From Blastocladiella britannica (taxonomy: Eukaryota; Blastocladiomycota; Blastocladiomycetes; Blastocladiales; Blastocladiaceae): 14,191 bases of DNA. The stretch lies in assembly GCA_025349905.2 (NCBI GenBank), contig MU625012.1, forward strand, positions 1 to 14,191, given 5' to 3'. Of this stretch, positions 1 through 9,400 are shown piece after piece. The position numbers and the translations under genes were made by a program. The number at the start of each line of letters is the position of its first letter. Positions within the stretch are counted from its first letter, which is position 1. Under the pieces are notes generated by a model. The model ran no database searches, was not told the origin of the DNA, and saw nothing but the letters and a program-made list of their open reading frames with translations.

Positions 1-974
1 GTGCAAAATCAAGGTGGTCCATGGGTCTTGGCCAACCAGTCAGAAAATCGTCTTCTCGGAGCCCATTGCAGCAATGCCAAGGCCGACGCGATCAAGATCG
101 ATATTTTTCAACAAGACGAATCGGTCAGGAAAGGAAAGAGTTCATCTTTTCGAGCTCAATTTCAAATGACCATTCCGGGGACACTGCTGTACGGACAAGA
201 TGAAGTGTTTGATGCGAGGCAAGTCTTGGCGTTCGAAAGAGAAAGCTTTTTTTTTTTCAGCCAGACAGCAGAATACAGTATATTTCGACATAATACTTGT
301 TCTTGTACTTGATCTTGTCCCGACGGTCTTGGTGCTTCACTTGGAGTGGAGGAGATCCATGGCAGGAGGAGGAGAAGAGGTAGTAAAAAAACAACACTCT
401 GGATCGCACCCTCCACCCGGCGATGCTCGAGGATGTGCAATTTGACTGCGGATCGGTTACAAACCACGCAGCAGCATGTCAACACCAGCACGCGCAGATC
501 CTCTCCACCGCACTCTCTTTGCAGGAGTGCGACTGTGGAGCGGGCCGAGCCTATCTCATTTTTTTTTTTTCGTGTTGTTGTGGCCGCGCTGTTGCCAGGC
601 GACCAGAGAAAAAAAGGAGAGGAGAATGGCCCTTGCCGCGTATTCCCCACTTATTTTTCAACACACTCTAGTTTTTCCCAATCACAAATCACATGAGCGG
701 ATCCACAGCGCGGATCTGCGCTAGACTGCATGAAAAAAATGTAGTTTTGTTGCTGTGATATGTAGAACCGGTTCTGGACGACCCCTCGGCAGCGAAACGA
801 GACAGAAGCAACTGTGGAAGAAGGGTGCGGTATTGGACGATCGCGTGAAGTGGCTCCAGTTGGTTGCCCCACTTGGCGTCCGGAAGCGGTTCTACACTGC
901 GGTGGATGCGCGCTTGCATACAGTCCAGACCTAGCAAAATTTCGCTATACTTTTTTTTTCCTTGTCCTGGGTAT
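1..974. other. Region without a supportable gene; 3' flank of the ABC transporter gene
   Basis: The stretch downstream of the ABC transporter stop codon holds no reading frame that looks like a protein family I recognise. Open frames exist on both strands (for example plus 1-312, which runs in from the window edge, and minus 162-650), but they contain runs of Phe or Lys encoded by homopolymers and mixed-composition residues with no motif. T runs occur at 247-257 (11), 559-570 (12) and 951-959 (9). The run at 247-257 is followed by CAG and so resembles a 3' splice site for a plus-strand gene entering from the left, but no exon could be confirmed. No clear AATAAA polyadenylation signal was seen just past the ABC stop codon. 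It could hold UTRs or the tail of a neighbouring gene. Confidence 0.5.
707..722. repeat. Imperfect 16-bp palindrome
   Basis: AGCGCGGATCTGCGCT pairs with its own reverse complement except for one symmetric mismatch pair (14 of 16 positions match), with GATC at the centre. It lies in unassigned DNA; a chance occurrence is quite possible. Confidence 0.3.
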
Positions 975-3900
975 CTATACCTTGTCAGCAGCAACCGCTT
1001 TCCTCGCATTCCACGCGTCGAGAGCCACCTCGGCCAACTGCTGTGCCGACTCGGGTCCCAGTTCGTTGACCATGCTTTTGAACATGCCCGTCCCACGAAT
1101 AAACGCGCCCGTGTCGGCGCGCACCGTGTCGTTGGGCTTGTCGCCCATTGTTAGAAGCTCGTGCGGGTGGCCCGCCTCGGCGATCCGCCCGGCCTCGATC
1201 ACCAGCACCCGGTCGTAGTCGGCAATGGTACCCAGCCGGTGCGCGACCGTGATCACCAGCGTGTCGCGGGGAACTTCGGTCTTGAGCGCGCGCTGGATCA
1301 CCGCGTCGGACCGGACGTCGATGTTGGCGGTCGCTTCGTCGCAGACCAGGACTTTGGCGTTGCGCAGGAGCGCTCGAGCCAGGCTCAACAACCTGTCATT
1401 TGGTCAGCCAGTGTATATGCGATCTGGTAAAGTGAGAAAACGTACTGCCGCTGCCCAGAACTAAAGTTGGCTCCACCGTAGTCGACACGGCCATCGAGCT
1501 TGCCGTCCATGCCCTCAATCACCGACTTGAGCTCGACACGCTCGAGCGCTTGCCACAAACTCGAGTCTTGGTACTCGCCAAGCGGGTCCAGATTGAACCG
1601 CACCGTTCCACGAAACAGGACCGGCAGCTGGGGAATAATGGCCAGGTTTCGGCGCAGGTGCGAGAGCTTGAGCTTGGATGTCGGATATTGGTCCAGGTAT
1701 AGCTCGCCCGAGAACGGGTGCAGACGAAAGATGGCCGAAATGAAGGTGGACTTGCCGGCTCCAGTGCGTCTGTGTATATTTAAAAGAAGTGAAAACCACG
1801 ATGGCAAGAGCGAAATGGAGAAAATGGCAGTACCCAACGACAGCAACGCGCTCGCCCGACTTGAGCGAAATGTTCCAGTCTGCCAGCGCCAGCGGCCCAC
1901 CCTTGGTATAGCTCATGCACAGGTTCTTGGCCTCCATTAAGCTGGTCTTGGGCCAGTCGGCCAGTGGTGGTTCCACCGAGTTATTGGCAGCCGCTTCAGA
2001 CACAAAGTCAATCTCAGCCTCGGACGGCGCATCGCAGTACGCGTACATGCGCTCGACGCTCACAAACGTCATTTCAATATCGACCAAGCTGCGCAACATT
2101 ACCTGCATCATCCGCGACAGCGACATGGTATACGAAAGTGCGAGGCCCGCGCTCACGGGCGACAACGTTCCGTACCGGGCAATCAGCGTTGCCACCAACG
2201 CCGACAGTCCAATAAACACAGACAAGTACAGCTCGGACCGTAACGCAAACCACCGCGAGCACGTTTGCATGTGCCACAGGACCCGAAAATTGCGGTCAAT
2301 GGTGGCCTGGAACCGCGTGGTGAAGGTCGCCTGCGCCTTGTGTGCGCGAATTGCTGGCATCTTGTCCGCCGACTCTGCCAGCTCGGTCATGATCGGAGCG
2401 CGGGTCGCGGACTCGAGTTGCCGGAGCCGACGCTGCGTGTCAATGAACCGGTTGCGTAACGAGATGAAGCCTGCGGCTAGGATTGGGAGCATGAACGCCA
2501 TGGCGGGGAGCATGAGCACCACGGTGGCAAAAATGCCGGCGGTGTCGAACACAAGCAGGCCTAGGTCAAATAGCATTTCAAACAATTTCTCGTCCACTTC
2601 GTCCTGGTCCTTGGAGACCACGTTGATCATGCGGCCTGTTTTCCATTTACATTTTCAGCGCTCGTACACGTACGGACGTAAAAAGAGTATGTACCACTCG
2701 ACTGCGTCATGAGCCACGCCATGGACGCATTCAAAATGCTGTCAATCAAGTTCTCGCCGAGCACTTTGCTCGAGTGCAGCATGACTTCAAAGAACACCAT
2801 GGCCCGTGAATAGGCCACGCAGATGGCCGCCAGCGTTAAGCCAACCACCATGTTGAAATGGTGCGTGTCCGCGAGCTGCTCGGCGGCCGGTTTATTGGCC
2901 CAGGTGGCCAGCGCCCATTCAGAGAGCGAGGCAATCACCTGGCCCAGGAACAGGAGCGTCGTGCAGGTGACCACGGCGGCGGTCGGGGTCGGGTCAATCA
3001 AGAAACGGCGGACCGTGGACCACTGGAGGTTGCCGGATTGCGACGTCTTCATCGTGGGAGGTGGCTTTTTGACCAGATCGGCACCCTTCTTCTTCTCGTT
3101 CTCACTTACGTTGTCGTCTTGGATAGGTGAAAAGACCGTCACGGACCCGCCTGCCGCCAGATTCCCAAGCGACGCACGGCTGCGCAGCTCGGACATGGAC
3201 GCCACCGACGACTTGAGCACGAGCGGTCCGACCGGGGGAACGCCGACGCGGCCTATGGCGCCGTATTTCTCGGGTGCGAGCGCAGTCACCGCCGCCTTGT
3301 TCTTGGTCTCCCACTGTTTCAAGTACCCGATCCAGGCGCTGTCGTGGCGCACACCAGTCACCGACTTGCCACCGACGAAATCCTGCCACGGCGCAGCGCT
3401 CGATACCGATCCGTACTCGACAACCGCCATGGCGTCGCACCGGTGCGCGTGCGTAAGGTTGTGGGTAATGAGAATGCGCGTCACGCCCATGAGCCCGCAG
3501 ATCATGGAAAATAGACGCTGCCCGACCCGAGGGTCCACGGCGTTCAACGGGTTATCCAGTACGAGCACGGGCGCTCGGGAATAAACGGCGCGCGCCAGAG
3601 CTAGCCGCGCGCGCTGCCCGCCGGAAAGCATGTTCCCGCGTTCGCCCACCTGCGTGTCGAGTCCGTCGGGCCAAGTTCCGAGATCGGACTCGAGCTCGCA
3701 CATGGAAATGACTTGCGCCAGCCAAATCGGGTCCATGGGTTGCCCAAACAAGATGTTTTCGAGCACGGACCCACAAATCACAGCTGGGTTCTGCGAAACG
3801 TGGCCAACCAGGGTATGAGCGAGCGGGGCAGAGCTGCTGTGGCCAGACACAGCTGATGGGGTGAATCGCGAGCTGGCGGGCGCAAGCGGCATTTCGCCCA

Positions 3901-5724
3901 ATAGTGCCGCCACCAGGGACGACTTGCCGCTGCCGACGGGACCCGTGATGGCCGTCAGTGAACCGGCAGTAATGTGCAAGTGCGGGACGCTCAGCTCGAA
4001 CTTTGAGTCGGGAGCCGCGCGCGACAACTCGAGGTCGCTAATAGCCATGTTCTTTTTCATGAGCGCGCGGTCGGCGGCGCCGTACGTGAATTCGGCCGGC
4101 CACCAATACACCGCGTTGCGCACCGTGATTGGGACCGGTTTCATGGGCTGTTGCCCTTCTTTTACACATGGTGATGTTTCCAGCTCGGTTTGTCGCAAGT
4201 ACACTGTGATCCGCTCGAGGGCGACATTGAGCTTGGTCACGGACTTAATGGCGGAGGGGAGTTGCTCGCCAACCGAGTTGCCGAGACCGTTCCAGATGCC
4301 AATGCAGACAAAGAACTTTTCTGCCGTGACCGTGTATCCCATGTAAAAGCAGGTCCCGAAAGTGAAGAGCCCAACGGTAATGGTAAACACGAAGCAGGGA
4401 GCTTCCACGAGTGCGTCGACGAACAGTTGTCTTTTTTTTTTTTTTTTGGCAGTGTTAGTGTTGTTGATCCAGCTAATCGATGGGCAGAATGAAAAAAAAT
4501 GGGGCATACTTGCGCAGGGCGTGAAGCTCTCGTTTTCGAATGTGATTGATCCGAGCGACAAATAATGGCTGCCAGAGATTCCTATTTCAGGTGTATCTTA
4601 TTTGAGCTCCAAGTCCTCCCAAGATCCGAAAAAAGATATAAAGTGTACACTTTGATCACGGTGATACCGTGAATAATATCAGTGACGAGCTTGATCCGAC
4701 TGTCGCGCCAAGTGACCCCCGCCCGGCGAAAGTAGTCGTACATGACGGAAGCATAATAGTTCTGGACCGCCAGAATCGCAACCGCAAACAGAACAAGCAA
4801 TCCCGGCCACCCAATCTCGTAGTACAGGATCCAGGATGCAATGCCCACGTGAAGTGGGGCCGACCACAAGTAGTGACCATAGTTGCAAAAGTGTTCCAGT
4901 GGCGCAAGTTCGGTGGCAACAATTGCCATGATCACGTTGCTACCAACCGTGTAAGTTGCCAGCTTTGTTGCCTTGTCGAACGCCAGCGCCGAAACGGACG
5001 CCCGGACGCAATAAAAGGTTTGCTGAAGCTGGTACCGCGAGTGGTGCCACAGCTGCGAGCGAGCTATGGTCGAGACCATGAACCAGAAGGCGGTCACGGC
5101 GCCGTGGCGGACATGCGGGTCGTGGATCAGCGCGGACACGCTGCTGGGCAACGCGTGCGAGCTCGACTCGACGCTCTTGACTTGATCGACGATATACCCC
5201 TGCGTATAAAATGGCTCACGTCAAACAGTTCCTAGAAGCTTTAAGAGAAATTGACAAGGTACAAGCAACAGAGCCTGCACGATCGTCACAAGCAAATGAG
5301 CAAGGCTCATGAACCCGGTGAGGACGATTTGGTGCCTGTGCAGACGAAACAGGACCCGGCTGAGACAAGGCTGTGAGGTCGGATCGCGACAACTGGCAGG
5401 CTCGGCGTCCCACGCTGCCTTGAGTTTGGCTCCGAGGTGTTTTGCAGAGTACTGAAAGGGGAGCGGCGAGAGATCCGATTCTTCAAAGGCCGATCGCTTG
5501 GCGATCAGTGGGGTGATCCATTCCAATAACAGCATGGACCAAACAAAAATCCACAGAAAAAATGTTGAAGAAAATTGCTTCGTCGACAGATGGAGTGAAG
5601 GGAAGAAAAAAAAGAAAGTATCGTGGGAACCTTCAAGTGCGGGCAAAAACGATCGTTTCACTTCCATAATATTAGCGATGTGAAAAAAGAAAATGTTTTG
5701 CTCCAAAACTAAGGCAGGGTTCAT
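975..5724 (-). CDS. ABCC-family (MRP4/Yor1-like) full-length ABC exporter, seven exons
   Basis: Membrane ATP-driven exporter with TMD1-NBD1-TMD2-NBD2 order and about 1454 residues, close to yeast Yor1 or human ABCC4 in size. Exons, 5' to 3' on the minus strand: 5724-5263, 5199-4649, 4581-4510, 4430-2695, 2635-1834, 1769-1446, 1392-975; the sum is divisible by three. The N-terminal motif EWITPLI...EESDLSPLP is typical of ABCC proteins. NBD1 has Walker A GPVGSGKS (525-532), Q-loop VSQNP, signature LSGGQ (630-634), Walker B LVLDN (D654, N655) and H-loop H685. NBD2 has GRTGAGKS (1208-1215, spanning intron 5), signature FSSGQ (1310-1314), Walker B VCDE (D1334, E1335) and H1367. NBD1 thus lacks a carboxylate after Walker B, while NBD2 looks catalytic. 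A linker of roughly 110 residues between NBD1 and TMD2 is Ser/Lys-rich. Subfamily is inferred from length and motifs; drug, organic-anion or lipid export are all possible. The first 35 or so residues are uncertain: poly-Phe there comes from a T-rich tract that may hide another intron or a later start. Confidence 0.93.
1393..1445 (-). other. Intron 6 of the ABC transporter gene (53 nt)
   Basis: Donor GTACGT, acceptor GACAG, and branch-like GCTGACC about 10-15 nt before the acceptor. It splits a Gln codon (CA/G); splicing joins FSSGQRQ to LLSLARALL, restoring the NBD2 signature. Confidence 0.92.
1770..1833 (-). other. Intron 5 of the ABC transporter gene (64 nt)
   Basis: Donor GTACTG, acceptor ACACAG. 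It splits the first Gly codon of the NBD2 Walker A motif (GG/A); splicing yields VAVVGRTGAGKST, which is strong evidence for the junction. Confidence 0.95.
2636..2694 (-). other. Intron 4 of the ABC transporter gene (59 nt)
   Basis: Donor GTACAT, acceptor AACAG. It splits a Gly codon (G/GC). The joined protein reads MTQSSGRMINVVSKDQDEVDE, matching the conserved ABCC TMD2 segment of the form GRxxNRxSKDxDxxD. Confidence 0.93.
4431..4509 (-). other. Intron 3 of the ABC transporter gene (79 nt), poly-A run at the acceptor
   Basis: Donor GTATGC, branch-like CACTAACAC, then 16 consecutive A on the sense strand directly before the acceptor G. It splits a Lys codon (AA/A); the joined protein reads RKRELHALRKQLFVDALVEA, the usual coupling-helix context of ABCC TMD1. 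Confidence 0.88.
4582..4648 (-). other. Intron 2 of the ABC transporter gene (67 nt)
   Basis: Donor GTACAC, acceptor AATAG. It splits a Val codon (GT/G). The joined protein reads GITVIKVNLWQPLFVARINHI, matching the ABCC pattern in which a Trp and an Arg-Ile pair follow the Gly-x-x-x-x-Lys segment. The next exon is only 72 nt. Confidence 0.85.
5200..5262 (-). other. Intron 1 of the ABC transporter gene (63 nt)
   Basis: Donor GTACCT, acceptor ACGCAG, phase 0. The joined protein reads VTIVQALLLGYIVDQVKS, continuous with TMD1. Without removal the frame stops at a TGA inside the interval. Confidence 0.87.
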
Positions 5725-5762
5725 AAAAAGGAAGGGCCGAGCCAACTCTCAGGAGCGTTCAT
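5721..5762 (-). promoter_or_regulatory. Upstream ORF overlapping the proposed ABC start codon
   Basis: A 13-codon frame (MNAPESWLGPSFL, then TGA) starts at 5762 and its stop codon overlaps the proposed ABC start in the tetranucleotide ATGA (5724-5721). Such an arrangement could limit initiation at the main start or allow reinitiation. It depends on the transcript starting upstream of 5762 and on the main start being 5724. Confidence 0.4.
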
Positions 5763-5801
5763 GGGCACAGTCTAGCGCCGGACTACCAAGACGGCAGCCG
5801 A

Positions 5802-5834
5802 CTAAAAGGGCGACCGGCCCGTCAACTCTTCCAT
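5802..5834 (-). promoter_or_regulatory. Second short upstream ORF in the ABC 5' flank
   Basis: A 10-codon frame (MEELTGRSPF, then TAG) lies 77 nt upstream of the proposed ABC start codon. It matters only if transcription begins above 5834. Confidence 0.3.
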
Positions 5835-5871
5835 TACTGTAACAGACAAGCGCGCATTTAACAAAAAAATG

Positions 5872-5944
5872 GCGGTGGTTGAATCTAATTTTTTCTTTGT
5901 TGGAAAAGACCAAAAAAGAAAGGGAAAAAAGACGAAACCACCGC
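5872..5944. repeat. Long imperfect inverted repeat (two-segment hairpin)
   Basis: Outer arms GCGGTGGTT (5872-5880) and AACCACCGC (5936-5944) are perfectly complementary over 9 bp. An inner pair, 5889-5903 and 5910-5924, aligns in register around a 6-nt loop: 11 Watson-Crick pairs in 12 positions, then three G:T pairs. The inner arm is pyrimidine/purine-rich, so part of the match is compositional; the outer arm is not. It could form in RNA or cruciform DNA, or be a two-site binding element. Confidence 0.6.
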
Positions 5945-6342
5945 AGCGAAACAATGTCCTGACTTAGCGATGGATTTGATAAAAGAAATCCAGCAAAAGA
6001 GAGATTGACAAGCGCGGCAATGGGCGTATTTGTACTAGTGGCAATGGAAGTTGCGCGTCAATAGCAACGGATCACGGGATCATGAGATTTCGGTGGCATA
6101 GTCTAGAAAATTAAATGAAGGGTACGAGGACTTGACAGTGCGGGTCTGACGGTAACCCGCTCGAGAGACTGCCAAGACGCTCATCCCGCAGTGGGAGTCT
6201 TAGGTTTTGGCAAGTTTGAGAACAGCAGAAAAAAATTCTGGAAATTTTCATCACTCGACTCCTGACCTCCTCTCTCAGCAGAGCTCCCAGACTTATTGCC
6301 GGTCGGTCCTCGAAATCCAAACCCACGTCAAAGATTCCCTTC

Positions 6343-6363
6343 CCAATCACAACCAAAATATAA
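6343..6363 (+). promoter_or_regulatory. CCAAT and TATAA-like elements upstream of the P4-ATPase gene
   Basis: CCAAT is at 6343-6347 and TATAA at 6359-6363, about 120-140 nt before the P4-ATPase start. No ATG occurs between TATAA and the start codon. The spacing between the two boxes (11 nt) is shorter than in classical promoters, so this is a weak call from short motifs. Confidence 0.35.
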
Positions 6364-6370
6364 TACCCGC

Positions 6371-6384
6371 CGTACGACCGTACG
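6371..6384. repeat. Paired CGTACG palindromes
   Basis: Two copies of the 6-bp palindrome CGTACG are separated by AC, followed by a related ATACGACC. It sits in the P4-ATPase 5' flank and could be a transcription-factor site, but no factor is recognised. Confidence 0.3.
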
Positions 6385-6482
6385 ATACGACCACCGACAC
6401 ATCGCCTCATTGATTCCAAGACTTTCCTGCCGGCAATTTTCGACGGAATCCGCACAAACCGCCAGCAGCAGCACGCTAACAA

Positions 6483-9400
6483 ATGTCGTCGGCCCACCAC
6501 CTCGCTGCTCCCGACGGCGGACTGCCCGCCCTTGACGGTTCGGCAACCCTGACGAACGGAGGAGGGACTCCGGGTCTCACGCCTGCCGGTGACGCCGCCG
6601 TACCCGCCCCACCCGGGTCGGACCTGCTGGCACTCGAGCCCAGCCCTCCGTACGCCTCGACCGACCGTCCGCACGCCACTGCACCGGCCGTGGCGATTGC
6701 CACCGAATCGAATCGCCCCCCGCCTCTGGAGGATGGTTCACAGCAGCCAAAGCGCAAAAAGAAGAAATGGCCGGCGCGCCTCAAATCATCGGCCAAAAAA
6801 TTCTCGTTCCAGCGGTTCTTGAAGCGGTTTGCGCCGACCGAGCAGGGTACCACGGTGGTGCGCCGGCAGTCGGGCGCAAAGGACCCCTTTGACGAGCTGA
6901 TTGACGAGGACGGGCACGCCCACCACCACCAGGAGCCACTGTCCCCGGCGACGCTCAAGCGCCGCCAGTCGGCCCTGCACCCGAAGGACAACCGCCGCGT
7001 GTACATCAACGCCCCACCGCACCCGGACTCGGTCGACGCGCGCACCGTCTTTCCGACCAACGAGATCCGCACCACAAAGTACACTCTGCTGTCGTTCTTT
7101 CCTCGAAACTTGTGGGAGCAGTTCCGGTTCGTTCTAAAATAATTTCGTTTTTTTTTTTTTTGGTGCCTCATCGCGAGTTTTAAACAGCCGTATCGCCAAC
7201 ACGTACTTTTTGCTCATGGTGGTGCTCCAGTTCATCCCGGTCCTGGAGATTGCCGATCCATCGTTCGCCGCGCTGCCCATCATTGTCATTGTCGCTGCCA
7301 CGGCCATGAAGGGTATGCTCCATTTTAAATATTCATGGTGAAGTTCCTCATTAAAATGAAATTGTTAAAGACGGACTGGAGGATTTTCGCCGTCGCGTGC
7401 AGGACAAGCGGCTCAACGAAGAGCTCACGGTGACGCTCGCCAACTGGTCCAACATGAACCGGCCGCTGCTGTCGTGGCGCGACCGCCTGCACAAACTGAT
7501 GCCGCCGATGCTGCGTCCGCTCGCCCGCAAAGCCGTGGGCAGGTCGCCCGTGGCGTCGTCGTCGGCCGACATTCTCTCGAACGACATGCCGCCGCTGGGG
7601 CCCGTACCCCCGCCGCCAGAAAAGTACGCCACCGCGCCGCCCGTCTGGCAGACCACCAAGTGGAAGGACGTGCACGTGGGCGACCTGGTGCTGCTCCGCA
7701 ACAACGACAACATTCCGGCCGATATCGTGATACTGTCCACGTCCGAGCTCGATAACATGTGCTACGTGGAGACCAAGTCGCTGGACGGCGAAACCAACCT
7801 CAAGATCCGCCGTGGACCCGCCGAAACCGCGTGGGTGCGGTCGCCCGAGGACGCGGCCAGTATCGTGGGCGTGATCCAGTGCGACCCGCCATCGGCCGCG
7901 CTGTACAAGTTCCAGGGCACGCTGGTGGTCCGCCCGCCGCCGCGCCGCCGCGCTGCCCGCAAGTACGGCCCGATCACGGACCCGACGGTCGAAAACTTGG
8001 TGGCTCCCGTGCTCCCTGCCAGCCCGGCGACTGCGCCCTCGCCCGCTTCCCTGGGCGCCGCTGCCGTCACCGCCGACATTGTTGCTGCTGCTGCTGCCGT
8101 TCCTGAACAAAACGACATTGATGTCCTCAGCGACGACAATGGTGACGACGATGACGACGATGTCAGCGAGTACGGCGACATCAACGACGAAGACGAGTTT
8201 TTACGTGTGCCCCTGACCATGACGTCGGTGCTGCTGCGCGGCTGCGTGGTGCGCAACTCGGAGTGGGTGATTGGCATGGTGCTGTTCACAGGCCCCGAGT
8301 CCAAGATCCAGCTCAACTCGGGCGAAACTCCGTCCAAGCGTACGCGTATCGAGAAGCAAATGAACCCGCAGGTCATGCTCAACGTGCTCATCTTGCTGGC
8401 CATGTGCCTGGTGTGCGCCATCACGCACGTGCTGTACTCCTCGGCATTCAATTTTGAGGCAGCGCCATTCTCGCTCGAGGAGTCGACCAGTGGATTGTTG
8501 ACGGGCATCATTACGTTCTTGTACGTTTATTTTTCACCCTGTAAAAGTCGGTTGACCAGAACTCACTAAAATATAATGGACAACAGTACCTGCGTCATTA
8601 TCTTCCAAAACCTGGTCCCGATTTCCCTGTACGTGACAGTGGAAATCGTCAAGACGCTGCAGGCGTACTTTATCCACGTGGACGAGACCATGTACGACGA
8701 GGAGCTGGACCGGTCGTGCTCGGTGCGGTCGTGGAACTTGTCGGACGACCTGGGCCAGATCGAGTACGTGTTCTCGGACAAGACCGGCACGCTGACGCGC
8801 AACATCATGGAGCTGCGCAAGACGTCGATCGCGGGCCTCGTCTATGGCGACGCGTTCGTGAAAGCCGACCCGATCATCCAAGCCAACATGCTCGAAGAGT
8901 TCCAGCGGCGCGTCCAGGCCATTGACACGTCCCCGACCCGCACCATCACCGAAAAGCCCACCACGTTCGTCGACCTGGACATGGTCCCGCACCTGACGGA
9001 CCCGAACTCGAAGGCGCGCGAGTTTTTCCTGCTGCTGGCGCTCTGCCACACAGTGTTGCCCGAGAAGGTGACGGACGGCGACCGCAACGAGACCACCATC
9101 ACGTACAAGGCGCAGTCGCCCGATGAGGAGGCGCTGGTGACGGCCGCGCAGTCGCTGGGCATCACGTTCCTCAACCGGTCGCAGTCCAACATGGTGGTGT
9201 CGGTGCTGGGCGAAATTAAAGTGTATGATGTGCTCGAGATCCTCGAGTTCACGTCGCACCGCAAGCGCATGACGGTGATTGTGCGCGACCCAGACCGCGG
9301 CGTGCTGGTTCTCACCAAGGGCGCCGACTCGGTCATCTTTGAGCGCATGGCGCCCGGCCAGAACGAGCTGCGTCGCGTGACCTTGGACCACTTGCAGTGG

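Larger units (their letters stand above)
5725..6482. promoter_or_regulatory. Shared divergent 5' region between the ABC exporter and P4-ATPase genes
   Basis: The 758 nt separate two head-to-head start codons and must carry both 5' UTRs and both promoters. The region is AT-richer than the exons and has no convincing exon. It contains two short upstream ORFs on the ABC side, the 5872-5944 hairpin, a short GCGGGT/ACCCGC hairpin at 6140-6160, a CCAAT/TATA-like pair near 6343-6363 and a CGTACG repeat at 6371-6384. Confidence 0.75.

Noticed and set aside
162..650. Minus-strand 162-codon frame in the left flank
   Set aside because: Lys and Leu runs come from homopolymers, there is no family motif, and exon-like G/C third-position bias is lacking.
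5200..5219. A 20-nt GTGAGC...CAG mini-intron between ABC exons 1 and 2
   Set aside because: It leaves an in-frame TGA upstream and is far shorter than other introns; the 63-nt intron from 5262 restores the frame.
975..5724. Reading the ABC gene as a frameshifted pseudogene
   Set aside because: Every frame break coincides with a 53-79 nt GT...AG interval whose removal restores conserved motifs, and total length is divisible by three.
6140..6160. Short GCGGGT/ACCCGC hairpin as a terminator
   Set aside because: A 6-bp stem with a 9-nt loop is common by chance, and stem-loop terminators are not expected for RNA polymerase II genes.
7325..8511. Minus-strand frames of about 250-260 codons opposite P4-ATPase exon 3
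   Set aside because: They overlap the conserved actuator-domain exon, contain low-complexity Ser or Arg runs mirroring the Asp/Ala insert, and show no domain.
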